The notes: generated from the sequence alone by a model not told the origin. DNA of 64,000 nucleotides from CAWIHS01 sp963836005 (GCA_963836005.1 CAWIHS010000006.1:650332-714331), one strand, 5' to 3'; positions 1 through 9,392 are shown, counted from the first letter of the stretch. Translations and numbers: made by a program.

Positions 1-810
1 TTTCACCGGAGCGACTACGAAATACAGATAATAGCTGGCGGGTGGAAAGCTGGATCTGGGAATATCCCCGAAAGGAACTTCATAGAACGCTTCTTTGACC
101 TGGGTTTTCCAGGGAGCAAGTCCGACCAGTGAAGCGGGTTTTAATGTACCGTCAGCGGTAAGCATATATACTTCATCGGGCAGGGCCGTAGTCACAATGG
201 CAAAATACATATCAACCGGTTCGGTATATGGGCAAGTTCCTACTTGAATGGTGACAGTTCCACCTCCCCAGGCTATATCACCGACGCTAATGGGTTGAGC
301 TTCAGCTGGAGTGATGTTGTTTAGCGGTTTTTCAATGGGGTCGTAGGTCAGAAAAGGCATCTGTTTGCTGGGCATAGGCATGCCTGTGGTCAACCAGTTG
401 GACAGCGTAAAATAGGTCGTGTAATCATTCCAGTTTGCAGGGGCTATATACCATTGGCCAGGTATAATGAGTGATGTGGCTGAGGCGGTTAAATCAATGC
501 GTTCTTCTGCCGAATCCAATATGTCCGACAGCGCATCAGATTGCGCCACGAGATCGGTATAACTTTCAGCAGCGAAAGGCTCTCCTTTTCTCAAGAAAAG
601 ATCCATCTCACCTGTGCCATCGCTAATTGTGACGGTCAGATCAGAGGTGCATTCTGGAATCTCTAAGGAGTAATTACGATAAGTAAAAGCATTAAGAGAG
701 GTGTATTCCTGGGTTCCAGGCAATAAAGGCATTTCAGCATAAGTAAAAGAAGAAACAATAAAAGAGAACAACAGTATGGTGAACCATGCACAAGAAAGTT
801 TATGTTTCAT
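1..810 (-). CDS. Secreted PPC-like domain protein, partial (3' end outside window)
   Basis: An open frame of 270 codons runs from an ATG at 810 leftward off the window edge. A clear ribosome site (AAGGAG, complement of 817-822) lies seven bases before the start. The protein opens with a typical signal peptide ending near FTYAEMP. The mature part has beta-rich stretches such as SDLTVTISDGTGEMDLFLRK, a pattern typical of bacterial pre-peptidase C-terminal (PPC) domains, which are found on secreted proteins. A second stretch of similar character follows (VTIQVGTCPYTEPVDMYFAI), so there may be two such modules. No catalytic motif is visible in the part present. The PPC assignment is by pattern only. 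Confidence 0.7.
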   Translation of the reverse strand, partial: MKHKLSCAWFTILLFSFIVSSFTYAEMPLLPGTQEYTSLNAFTYRNYSLEIPECTSDLTVTISDGTGEMDLFLRKGEPFAAESYTDLVAQSDALSDILDSAEERIDLTASATSLIIPGQWYIAPANWNDYTTYFTLSNWLTTGMPMPSKQMPFLTYDPIEKPLNNITPAEAQPISVGDIAWGGGTVTIQVGTCPYTEPVDMYFAIVTTALPDEVYMLTADGTLKPASLVGLAPWKTQVKEAFYEVPFGDIPRSSFPPASYYLYFVVAPVK

Positions 811-1104
811 CTGATGCTCCTTTGCGGATAGACAAAAACGATTCCTTATGGAAAAAATCTGTTGTATTCGCTCCCCTTAAACCATGGTGTTTATCTACAT
901 CTATATGGTTAAATAGCCTCCAGAAGCATATATCCATAAAGAATAAAAATATCTTATCATTTACTTTAGCTGTAAAATAATACTTCTATTAACAGTATAC
1001 AAGATCTGCAAAGTTAGTAAATGACATGCATCAATGGAAAAACGAATCTTATTATTTTGGTGAGTAATTTTTTTCACGTGCTCAAGTAATTTGTGACAAT
1101 CCAG

Positions 1105-1250
1105 TTAAGCAACTTTTCTCAGCTCTGCCATTTCATTTTCATACTGATTAGGGCTTTTATATCCCAGGTATGAATGCAGTTGGTAGCTGTTATAAAACAT
1201 AAATATATAATTCAATATATCCTGCTGCGTTTCATAACGGGTCCGGTAAT
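1105..1250 (-). pseudogene. IS3-family transposase OrfB, C-terminal fragment
   Basis: Read on the minus strand, this stretch encodes YETQQDILNYIFMFYNSYQL followed by HSYLGYKSPNQYENEMAELR and a stop. This is the characteristic C-terminal end of IS3-family OrfB (integrase core) transposases. Nothing upstream continues the frame, so only the last 45 or so codons survive. Confidence 0.75.
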
Positions 1251-1361
1251 GTCAGCAAAGCACTTGTTCTTGCTTTAAGCTGCCGACCATGGGGATTTGT
1301 TAATAGTTAATTAGTACAAATTCATAGGTAGGTACTTAAGCAAAATCAGGTGCGGATAATC

Positions 1362-1547
1362 GAGTATTTGTTCCAGAAGACGCCGTAAATACTTCCATGG
1401 TCGTTCCCGGCTTCCTGCCTCCCACGGCACTTATACTTCCATGTATGTCGTAGGCTTGAATGTGGCATCCATGCCACATTCACTTCTTACGCAAACACCT
1501 GATATCAAGAACTTACGTATAAATCTAAAATACGCCGAATAGTTACA
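1362..1547 (-). repeat. Partial copy of the TGTAACTAT-ended palindromic element (family A)
   Basis: This segment is the inverted counterpart of the left part of the element at 12783-13140. Its right end carries the terminus GTAACTATTCGGCGTATTTT (complement). It shares the internal palindrome around CATGGATG and the segment ending CGTATTTACGGCGTCTTCTG. The far terminus is not recognisable, so the copy is truncated near 1362. Confidence 0.7.
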
Positions 1548-1805
1548 AATTTAAAATTTAATTTATATGGAATTCATGCTGAAAAAGAGATTGAATTTGA
1601 CTGCCTTTTATCTGCTATGACATATCCTACATTATCTCACTTTTACTTGATATGAATCATTAAAATGTATTGATTATTCATTTATAGATTGTAATGAGTC
1701 TTAGAATTTCTTATCCTGATTATAGAGTTGATCTGTAAATACTCTCGAAGCCTGTTATTTTGAAAGAGATAGTTTTGTATACCAGTACTCAGAGGAGCTA
1801 ATGAG

Positions 1806-2453
1806 ATGCGACATCTACAAAAGATACTGCTCACCTTTCTAGTTTTCTTTTTTATAGGTATTAGTTCTGCCCAGGCTTTTTCGTTCGATTTTGGCGATGA
1901 TGACGACTACTACCCCTACTGGGGTCCTGGATACAGTCAATGGGGACCTCCACCTACCTACTTTTACCCGCGACTTTCAAGTTATGATCGCTCTACCATG
2001 GTGCAACAGCGCCAGCAAATGATGGGGCTTCATGATAAAACCGTGGATCGATTGGCTGAACTGCTTTATGGCAGCAATGGATTTGATCGTGCTGAGGCGA
2101 TCAAACTTGCTCGCAAGATCGAGTTAACCTCAGGCTTAGCGCTTACAAGCAATTTTCATCCCGATGCCGTGGCAGCTTATAGATCCCGTACGACCCCTGT
2201 CCTGTGGGGCAATGAGCAAACCTTCAAGGCTAATGCCCTTGCACTGCAAGCTGCGGCAATAGATCTGGCAAAGGAACTTGAGAAACAACCGACGGTCGCG
2301 GAAGGTGCTGTGTATCTGCCCAAGCGCAGTAGGAGTTTTGGCCCCGAGGAATCGGAGACTGTTCCGGTCTCAGCAGGAATCTGGGAAAAGTACAATGCCT
2401 TGTCTAATGTCTGTGTAAGCTGTCATAGCAGTTTCCGTAGACGGGGCTGGTAA
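1806..2453 (+). CDS. Cytochrome c'-like (class II cytochrome c) periplasmic protein
   Basis: The 215-residue product starts with a signal peptide (hydrophobic core near residues 6-20, ending SSAQAF). It ends in a single heme-binding motif CVSCH, ten residues before the C-terminus (NVCVSCHSSFR). A CxxCH at the extreme C-terminus of a mostly helical domain is the hallmark of cytochrome c' / c556-type four-helix-bundle cytochromes. A Tyr/Pro/Asp-rich linker (residues 29-60) precedes the helical part and is unusual for this family. The start is supported by AGAGGAG about eight bases upstream. Partner and function (electron carrier or NO/CO-binding protein) cannot be told from sequence. No redox neighbours are present. 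Confidence 0.72.
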   Translation: MRHLQKILLTFLVFFFIGISSAQAFSFDFGDDDDYYPYWGPGYSQWGPPPTYFYPRLSSYDRSTMVQQRQQMMGLHDKTVDRLAELLYGSNGFDRAEAIKLARKIELTSGLALTSNFHPDAVAAYRSRTTPVLWGNEQTFKANALALQAAAIDLAKELEKQPTVAEGAVYLPKRSRSFGPEESETVPVSAGIWEKYNALSNVCVSCHSSFRRRGW

Positions 2454-3079
2454 TTGAGAATACCGTCGTCACTACTGTCAAATTGACTGCAGACCTGATA
2501 GGCTGCCTGGGCCAGAATGAAAACAGGTACTCAGTAAAAAGTTCATCAGTTGAATAACAGTTTTTTAAGTCTGCATCTACTGCTCTTGAAGACCAGAATA
2601 TATGCATTTTTGAAAATGATTTTTCGATTCATTTCTAGTGCTAATGCAATGATTCAGTATTTCAAAATTTGGCAGAATGAAGCTTACGGTCTGTTCGTTA
2701 AAAATGTGAAATACTGGTATGTGCGCTGATTTGAATGCCAAATGGTTCGGAAACAAACCGTATAATCCGCAGTATTTTTACATCTTTAATGGCTGCCCGT
2801 TGTTATAGACAGATATTTTTCATCACCTTAAACTAAAATTCAAAACCTGTCCTCTATTATTTGATTTTTTTCAACTGTCTGGAAAATCACTTTAATACTC
2901 AATTATAGTGACTGTGTTACAAATCGTCTGCTTTTCGTCCATGACCAGCCATTCCAATGAGTTGTAAGTCGTCAAATAAAGTTGGACAAACAGCCAACCG
3001 AATTAAGAGATGATTTAGCTCATCTAATTGAGTTGTTCATTTGAGTGTAATATTTTTTTCTTCTTAACGCCATGCTATT
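2454..3079. other. Intergenic, no gene recognised
   Basis: AT-rich stretch with stops in all frames. I see no RNA gene, terminator or recognisable element remnant before the IS3 fragment starting near 3080. Confidence 0.5.
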
Positions 3080-3706
3080 TTGTTTAATCACTTTTCGGTT
3101 ATCCAATATTTTCTGTCCCCGAACATAATACACGTCGACTGGTCAATGAATAAACGAAGGGAAGCTCAATTAGTCAATGATGCCTTACTGATGTCGTTAT
3201 GGAAGCGTAAGCCGGGTGAAGGATTAGTTTGGCATACGGATCGCGACAGCCAATATGTATCGGCTAGTCATAGCAAGATATTATCTGTACATCATATTAT
3301 CCAGTCAATGAGCCGTAAGGGAAATTGTTGGGGTACTCGGTCTCAGAGAGCTTTTTTCACAGTCTGAAAACGGAACTGACTCACCATTGTCAATTCAAAA
3401 CCCGAAAAGAAGCAAAACAGGCCATCTTTGAACCTAAAATAATCAGTTCAATCGTAGCGAGAGCGATTAAGGTGCTGAAGATTCAATAATTTACAGGTTA
3501 TTTTGGACTTATTCGTAGCCACCCTACGGGTGAGTTCAAAATGTTCTGGAAAGTCTTGAAGATTCAGTGTATTAGACGCTCGCAGTAGGTTTAGCTGATT
3601 TTTTTAGGTTGAATGTATTGAGGTGTTTTATAATCGAGAAAGACTTCACTTTGCGAATGGCTATTTGTCACCCGTAGATTATGAAATGCAGCAAAAAGCT
3701 GTTTAA
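3080..3706 (+). pseudogene. IS3-family transposase OrfB remnant, frameshifted and split by a small element
   Basis: The first part encodes HVDWSMNKRREAQLVNDALL, then HTDRDSQYVS and SMSRKGNCW, which are parts of the IS3 integrase core. A frameshift near 3340 moves the frame to ESFFHSLKTELTHHCQFKTR (3350-3430). At 3432 the gene is interrupted by a 176-bp inserted element, and the frame resumes after it as CIEVFYNRERLHFANGYLSP up to a stop at 3704-3706. Removing the insert and one copy of TTGAA rejoins IFE-CIEVFYN exactly. The N-terminal half is missing. Confidence 0.85.
3433..3608. mobile_element. 176-bp non-autonomous element (family B) with TTGAA target duplication
   Basis: The element begins CCTAAAATAATCAGTT and ends with the complement of CCTAAAAAAATCAGC, so it has terminal inverted repeats of about 15 bp. 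It is flanked on both sides by TTGAA (3428-3432 and 3609-3613). It sits inside an IS3 transposase frame that becomes continuous when the element and one TTGAA are removed. It has no coding capacity. The right 90 bp recur at 23679-23768. Confidence 0.85.
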
Positions 3707-4175
3707 ACAAGTGTTCGGAAAAGTCTTGACACATCAGTTTTTTCTTGGACTGTAATATAAAACATGTTATAGTTCCTTGATACTCATTGACTCTTCCCGC
3801 CATAACTGGCATACAGTGGTTATTGCTCGTCATTCTCGTGGACATATCTTTTTTACCTGAATTTTATTGACCCAAACTTGATTTCAGGCTCGTTCAAAAA
3901 CTTTTGAGAGATGTAACTCTTGCTGTGACATCAGTTCTTTATGTTATGTACCTGCATGCGTCATATAAGTGATGTGGCTATACTAAACCGTTTCACCGAA
4001 TCTTCTCTCTGTTTCTGAAACAGAAGTCGCATCCAATCACCAAAATATCTTGACGATCTAATCATCAAGGCAATGATTTATATAATGGTATCCTTTAGTG
4101 AGGAAAACATGATGTATGCGATGGCCTTATGTTTTAGAGGATCTCACTCATAAATAGTAATTAAGTTGATTTATA
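3707..4175. other. Intergenic, no gene recognised
   Basis: AT-rich and stop-rich. The only longer minus-strand frame overlaps the transposase C-terminus and lacks a ribosome site, so it is not called. Confidence 0.5.
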
Positions 4176-5213
4176 ATGAAAATAGAAGTTATCACAACCC
4201 CCAATGAAGAATTAAAAGAAACTGGATTTGGAAAACTTATCGCTTGCAAGAGTATTTTAAATTCCATCAAAAAAATCGGATACGACGCTAAATTATGTAT
4301 TTGTAAAACGGTGGGTGATTTAGAAGAAGTCGTTAAGCGTAAACCCAATCTTGTAATTTTAGCTGTAAAGTATGTATCAATTAAAAATGGTGATGATATT
4401 TGGTTGTCTGATTTTTTTTCAAAAAATGAAATTAATTTTTCAGGTTCCTCAAGAGAAGTATTGAAATATGATTCTGACAAAGTTCTTGCAAAAGCTTATT
4501 TAAAGACGAAAGGTATTAAAACAGCCAATTATTTTACTGCGATTCCAGGACAATATAAATGTGAAGCTGAATTGCCAATTAAGTATCCTTTGTTTTTGAA
4601 ACCAATGGATGCAGCGAATGGAAATGGTATTGATGATCTATCATTTGTAACCAATTTTCAAGATTTCGAAAATAAATTAAAATCATTATATGAATTGTTT
4701 AATCTACCGGTGCTAGTCGAAGAATATTTGGATGGTCAAGAGTATACAGTGGCTGTAATAAAAACAAGGAACGATGAATTATTAGTCTCGGCTGTTGAAA
4801 TAGTGCCTGAACAATCAACAAATGGACTCAGAATTCTAGGAGAAAAAGCAAAAAAGGATGATACAGAAGAACTCAAAAAAACTGAAGATAGTGAAGTAAT
4901 ACAACGGGTAAAAAAACTTGCAGTAGATAGTTATATTAACCTGGGAATAAGAGATTTTGGGCGAATTGATATTAAAACCAACAAAAGTGGTCAATGTTAT
5001 TTCATGGAAGCGAATTTGGTTCCTGGTATGACCAGTGGCTCTAGTTATTTTCCCAGAGCGTGTGAAATCGAATATGAATTATCCTATGATGAAGTGGTCG
5101 AACTTATTATAGAAGAGGGTATTAGTCGCGTTCCATTTACATTTTTACCTAACAATATATTGCTCGAAGAACCAGTTTATAGTGCCTGGCCGGGTGGTGT
5201 TGTTTTAGCCTGA
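4176..5213 (+). CDS. ATP-grasp ligase related to D-alanine-D-alanine ligase
   Basis: The 345-residue product has the Ddl-like ATP-grasp layout. An N-terminal Rossmann-like part spans about residues 1-95. The ATP-binding lysine loop PLFLKPMDAANGNGI is near 138-152, the adenine-contacting strand VEEYLDGQEY near 181-190, and the metal-binding region RDFGRIDI (259-266) with FMEANLVPGMTSGSS (276-290) follows. The Asn-Leu-Val-Pro-Gly-Met-Thr segment matches the NxxPGMT signature of Ddl. It lacks the usual N-terminal GGxSxEhxVS motif, so it may ligate other amino acids or peptides rather than make cell-wall D-Ala-D-Ala. The gene is clearly more AT-rich than its surroundings, has no strong ribosome site, and has no cell-wall genes nearby. 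Acquisition by transfer is an inference. Confidence 0.75.
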   Translation: MKIEVITTPNEELKETGFGKLIACKSILNSIKKIGYDAKLCICKTVGDLEEVVKRKPNLVILAVKYVSIKNGDDIWLSDFFSKNEINFSGSSREVLKYDSDKVLAKAYLKTKGIKTANYFTAIPGQYKCEAELPIKYPLFLKPMDAANGNGIDDLSFVTNFQDFENKLKSLYELFNLPVLVEEYLDGQEYTVAVIKTRNDELLVSAVEIVPEQSTNGLRILGEKAKKDDTEELKKTEDSEVIQRVKKLAVDSYINLGIRDFGRIDIKTNKSGQCYFMEANLVPGMTSGSSYFPRACEIEYELSYDEVVELIIEEGISRVPFTFLPNNILLEEPVYSAWPGGVVLA

Positions 5214-5756
5214 AAAGGTTGCGGAAAAATTTGGAGCGAATATAGAGTGGAAACAATGATTACTCCTGAACGTTTTAGTCAACAGGAGAAGACAATATAA
5301 CCTAATTTGCTTTATGTAACTCATGTAGAACCAACTAGACGTTCAATCATTCAGCAAAATAATCCCAGATGTTATGAATCTTCACACCAGGGTATGTATC
5401 TTCAAAGAAGGATCAATTTCCACGCAGTTTCAGAGCCTTCATACAATTTTCCCAGGATACAATCCGGCCCCCTATACGATTCACTTCCTGCTTTTAGAAT
5501 TTTTTCACAACAGTGAATTTCCCAGAAAGCTAAAAAGTTTATAGAGTGGCATAGGTTTTCTGAAAATCACATAATGGAAGTGATCTGTGAGTGAACAGGG
5601 CTTGCTCATCGAGAAAGTGTTGCTTACAAATTGCTTAATAATAACTTGATGTTCTTTATGTCAACCAATCATTGAAAGTTGTTTAGATAGGTTTATCATG
5701 TAAAATACATGCCGTATGTCTAATAAAATAAGAATGTATCAAGGAGTTCTACCTGC
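5214..5756. other. Intergenic, no gene recognised
   Basis: No frame with recognisable content or ribosome site. The last 60 bases are AT-rich and presumably contain the promoter of the asparaginase gene, but I cannot pick out a convincing -35/-10 pair. Confidence 0.4.
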
Positions 5757-6773
5757 ATGTCTTATGAGCTTTTAGTCGAGGTTACACGTAATGGAACCGT
5801 TGAAAGTCAGCATTTTGGTGCTGCCGTCGTTTGTGATTTTAAGGGAAATATTGTGCAGAGCTGGGGAAATATCGAAGGATTGATATTCCCGCGATCTGCT
5901 TTAAAGCCTATGCTGGCCATTCATTTGATTGAGAGCGGTGCTTATGACCAATATGGCTTAAGTGATGCAGAATTATCTTTAGCCTGTTCATCGCATCAGG
6001 GAGAGACAATACATCAAAATCTAGTGGCATCATGGCTTGACCGCTTGGGGCTCACTGAAGGCCATTTAGCCTGTGGGGCTGATCTACCTGAAGATACTGA
6101 GAGCGCCCACTGGTTGTTAGCTTCCGGGAAACAGGGTTGTCGAATTCATCACAATTGTTCAGGTAAACACACCGGTTTTTTAACGACAGCATTGCATTTG
6201 GACATGTCGCTAGACGACTATCATTTGATTGATCATCCATTGCAACAATTATCACTGAATATACTTACCGAAGTGGCGGGAGTCGATCTGAGACAATATC
6301 CAATGGGGATCGATGGTTGTGGATTACCCGCACCTACGATGCCTTTGCTACAGCTTGGACGCGCTACCGCTCGCTTTGCTAATCCAGTGGATTTATCAGA
6401 TCATCGCGCTGAGGCAATTTACCGTCTTCACGCAGCCATTTCCAATGAGCCTTTATATGTTGCCGGTCATGGAACTGTCGTCAGTGAGCTGAATGAAGTC
6501 ACCCATGGTGCTGTGCTGGCTAAAACCGGTGCCGAGGGAATTGTTATAGCCGCCTTACCTGAGCGAGGACTGGGAATAGCATTGAAAATAATTGATGGCA
6601 GTGCCCGGGCACGCTCAGTAGCATTGTTGGCGATCCTTGACCATCTTGGTGTTCTATCTGATGAAGAGAAACACCATCTTCAGGATCATATTTCTCCAAA
6701 AATAATAAATTCAAGAGGAGTTCCTGTGGGAGAAATCCGCCCGGCAGCTTCCTGGTTGTCGACAATTCAATAA
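5757..6773 (+). CDS. L-asparaginase, Rhizobium etli AnsA (ReAV) / Asparaginase_II family
   Basis: This enzyme hydrolyses L-asparagine to aspartate and ammonia. The 338-residue product aligns by eye over its length with the PF06089 family. The SxxK pair is FPRSALKP with Ser47 and Lys50. The second active-site serine is in CSSHQGE (Ser79). The zinc-binding residues of this family are in NCSGKH (Cys134, Lys137) and DGCGLPAP (Cys188). These positions sit one residue below those reported for the R. etli enzyme, so all key residues appear intact. There is no signal peptide, so it should be cytoplasmic. AAGGAG lies 11 bases before the ATG. The last 50 codons are duplicated at 9393-9549. Confidence 0.88.
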   Translation: MSYELLVEVTRNGTVESQHFGAAVVCDFKGNIVQSWGNIEGLIFPRSALKPMLAIHLIESGAYDQYGLSDAELSLACSSHQGETIHQNLVASWLDRLGLTEGHLACGADLPEDTESAHWLLASGKQGCRIHHNCSGKHTGFLTTALHLDMSLDDYHLIDHPLQQLSLNILTEVAGVDLRQYPMGIDGCGLPAPTMPLLQLGRATARFANPVDLSDHRAEAIYRLHAAISNEPLYVAGHGTVVSELNEVTHGAVLAKTGAEGIVIAALPERGLGIALKIIDGSARARSVALLAILDHLGVLSDEEKHHLQDHISPKIINSRGVPVGEIRPAASWLSTIQ

Positions 6774-6792
6774 CTTCATTACCGATTAGAGA
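6614..6792 (+). repeat. 179-bp direct repeat, copy 1 (3' end of asparaginase gene)
   Basis: This segment, from within the asparaginase coding region to 19 bp past its stop codon, recurs in the same orientation at 9393-9571 with only two differences that I can see. The offset is constant at 2779 bp. The two copies bracket the PEP-CTERM gene and the IS91-like and IS21-like remnants. Confidence 0.9.
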
Positions 6793-7042
6793 GCTGAGTA
6801 ATCGCTCTGTTAAGCAAAGCTATTCATTCACAGAACGACCGATTAGTGACATTCATCAATCTGTAAAGAATCCTGCATTTCTGTCGAATTACTTTACACT
6901 TTGGCTCGCTGAAGTTAAATTAGCTTTCCCAAGATACTGTTTTTTCTATGTATTTAAATTTTTGGTACATATTTTGCATTAATCGAGTTGTTTATAAATG
7001 TAATCGCTTATTTATATAATAATTCGAATTGGAGAACAGATC

Positions 7043-7771
7043 ATGAAATTATTAAAACCGGTTTTATACACTTTTACTGCTGCGCTTACCCTTGGTTCTT
7101 TAAGCATAGGCTTTTCGCCGGCTGCTTCAGCTGCTACCACTGCTAATGCTGCGGCCGCAATCAACTTAACGCTCGAAGGGGTAACTGACAGCCTTGGCTC
7201 GACGGTGACTGATGGTTGGGAGGTCTTTGCAGAAGGATTCGAAGATACTTTTGTAGACGAGCCCACGGATGGCAGCGCCGCTGTTGCCAGCGCTATTGTA
7301 CCAGCTGGTGTTTTAAGCATCGGTGATACGATTACCCAGTCAGCATCAGCAAGCGCTACTTCGATAAACGGCATTGCGACAGCCGATATATTCACCGCTC
7401 TGGACATATTCGTTAGCAATTCTTCGCAACAGGCACTCCTATTTATGTTCTCTTATCAGGTTATAACTGGCGCCTTCACGTCAGGTGAATTCAGTACTGC
7501 GTCAGGAACGGTGGATTTTTTGGATGATCTTGGTTTTGTAGACATACTTCAAAATAATGACTCTATAGACGGAATAGTTGACCCGGGCATATTTACACCT
7601 GGTACATTTGAATTCACGCTAGCAGACACAGAAGTCAATTACATTGGAGGTTTTGTAGACGCCACTGCTCAAGCCGTTGCACCTGCTGTCGTGCCAATTC
7701 CGGCCGCTGTTTGGCTATTCGGTTCAGGCTTAATTGGTTTAGTCGGGATTGCGAGAAGAAAGAAAGCATAA
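7043..7771 (+). CDS. VPLPA/PEP-CTERM-type secreted protein of unknown function
   Basis: The 242-residue product has an N-terminal signal peptide (about residues 1-30, ending SAAT). Its C-terminal sorting signal reads VPIPAAVWLFGSGLIGLVGI then ARRKKA: the Pro-rich motif, one membrane helix and a basic tail recognised by exosortase systems. The middle is Ala/Thr/Ser/Asp-rich and beta-prone, with no known domain. Proteins of this type are exported and processed at the envelope and often accompany exopolysaccharide. No exosortase gene lies in this window. GGAGAA precedes the ATG, and a strong terminator follows, so this is a single-gene unit. Confidence 0.88.
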   Translation: MKLLKPVLYTFTAALTLGSLSIGFSPAASAATTANAAAAINLTLEGVTDSLGSTVTDGWEVFAEGFEDTFVDEPTDGSAAVASAIVPAGVLSIGDTITQSASASATSINGIATADIFTALDIFVSNSSQQALLFMFSYQVITGAFTSGEFSTASGTVDFLDDLGFVDILQNNDSIDGIVDPGIFTPGTFEFTLADTEVNYIGGFVDATAQAVAPAVVPIPAAVWLFGSGLIGLVGIARRKKA

Positions 7772-7792
7772 CGATTGAATGTTAATCAAACG

Positions 7793-7816
7793 CGGCTCCT
7801 TCGGGAGCCGTTTTTT
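7793..7816 (+). terminator. Rho-independent terminator after the PEP-CTERM gene
   Basis: A 7-bp perfect stem CGGCTCC / GGAGCCG closes on a TTCG tetraloop and is followed by TTTTTT. It lies 22 bp after the stop codon. Confidence 0.92.
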
Positions 7817-8092
7817 ATTATGTCGAGTGTATATGCTAATGGCCCAGACTGCGTGAAAGCTCAGGCGGCGAGATGCTTCACAATATTCCGACCTGGAAGC
7901 ATAGTGGACTGTAGACATGCATAGATTCCAGAGCGGAGCTAAGCGCAGCGAAATATTGGCCGGATGCAGCATTTTAGCCAGCCGGATTTTGACCATCGCA
8001 ACCTGAATTATCCCAACGATTGTTGCAGGTAAAAAAACCAATATTAGAGTCTGACCGTTCCCTCCCGGTCGCAACTAAGCTATAAATGCGCG

Positions 8093-9270
8093 ATGAAATA
8101 CCCAAACGACTCCAGCCACTGGTTGATCGATCTGGTGGATGAAGTCATCAGCCAGTTGATGAGCGGCAAGGAAGCCGCCGTGTATATCGTGCGCTGCGGC
8201 GCCGAGGTCCGCATATTGGATACCAACCTTCCAAATGACAGCCGTTTCATTGACGCCTCTTCACCTGTGGAAAAAGATTTCAGGGTATATCCCAAAGGTG
8301 GTTTGTTGTGCCACGGGTTCGCCCGTGCGCGCTGTACCTGTGGTCATGAATATTTAGTGGCTTTCTCCTTTATCAAAAGCAGGCTCCTTAAGAGAGGGGC
8401 ATGGCATTTGCCCATCATGCAATGCTCGCCGAATGCTGGAAACGGCTGCCCATCTGGTGGATCATGTTTTCCCTGCCAAGAGTAGGCGCTTTAGGCGAAG
8501 CTCCGGTACGTCAATGGGTCTTATCACTTCCCAAGCGATTACGCTATTTTTTGTATCACAACCCCAAAGTTACCAGCAAGGTTTTAAGGCTATTTCTCGA
8601 TGAGATCAGAAAACAATTAATCCAACATTATCAACATACCCCAGACAACCCGATCAAAATTGGTGGTATCCGTTTTATTCATCGCTTTGGTTCTTCACTG
8701 AATGCCCATCCACATTTTCACTGCATAATTATTGAGGGTTTGTTTGTAAAAGATGCTGACAGTCAGATAACGTTTCATAAAATATCCACCATCACCGATA
8801 AGGATATTCAGGCTGTTCAGGAGCGTGTTCGCCTGCGAATACTTACAAGTTTCAAGCGTAGCGGTCTGCTTGAATCTCATGATGTCGAAAATATGAAAAC
8901 CTGGAATGGTGGGGGAGGTTTTTCTGTTAATGGCTCTGCACGTATTCATGAAAATGACCGGGAAGGCTTGGAAAGGCTGTTACGATATTGTGCCCGTCCT
9001 CCATTTGCACTGGAGCGAATAAAAAAACGAACTGATGGAACCCTCATTTGTCCACTAAACAAACCATCGCCTAAAGCGCCTACTTTTGGTCGTCGATGGC
9101 CAAACTCAGCTCAGACTTCCATCACTGGAGTTGATTGATAAGCTTGCGGCTCTGGTTCCACCTCCTTGATTTCATCGCCATCGATACTACGGAGTATTAG
9201 CTCCCAATTCTCCTTTTCGAGGATCTGTCACCGCTATGGCAGGGCAATCATTAACACTGGTGAAACAGTA
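8093..9270 (+). pseudogene. IS91-family transposase remnant fused to a RIO-kinase-like 5' fragment
   Basis: The frame opening at 8093 starts with LVDEVISQLMSGKEAAVYIV-RCG, which resembles the nucleotide-binding start of RIO1-type kinases. It then runs into GLLCHGFARARCTCGHEYLV, the N-terminal zinc-binding region of IS91/IS1294 transposases. The next part, ICPSCNARRMLETAAHLVDH, is in another frame (8408-8470). The core VRQWVLSLPKRLRYFLYHNP and the HUH-like HPHFHC follow in a third frame (8500-9060). The C-terminus (IDKLAALVPPP, YYGVLAPNSPFRGSVTAMAG) continues out of frame with a stop, to about 9270. At least three frame breaks make it non-functional. Confidence 0.85.
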
Positions 9271-9390
9271 AAAGTGTTCACGATCAAATCGGAATAGTTG
9301 TTCACGATGGTTCAGAATGAGTGTTCATGATGATCCAGAATTGGTGTTCATGATGATCCAGAATTGGTGTTCATGATCGTCCAGAATATG
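9271..9390 (+). repeat. About five tandem 23-bp repeats, IS21-type terminus
   Basis: The unit resembles GTGTTCATGATGATCCAGAA. Two units in the middle are identical and the outer ones diverge (GTGTTCACGATCAAATCGGA at the left). Multiple subterminal repeats of this kind are typical of IS21-family ends, where the transposase binds. No intact IS21 genes are next to it. Confidence 0.65.
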
Positions 9391-9392
9391 TA

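Noticed and set aside
3591..3845. 84-codon minus-strand frame
   Set aside because: It overlaps the C-terminal codons of the IS3 transposase on the + strand and has no ribosome site or recognisable content.
4176..5213. Housekeeping D-alanine-D-alanine ligase (ddl)
   Set aside because: The N-terminal motif of Ddl is absent and no cell-wall genes are near, so the gene symbol is not assigned.
9271..9390. Tandem 23-bp repeats as a CRISPR array
   Set aside because: There are no spacers between units and no cas genes; the pattern fits IS21-type terminal repeats.
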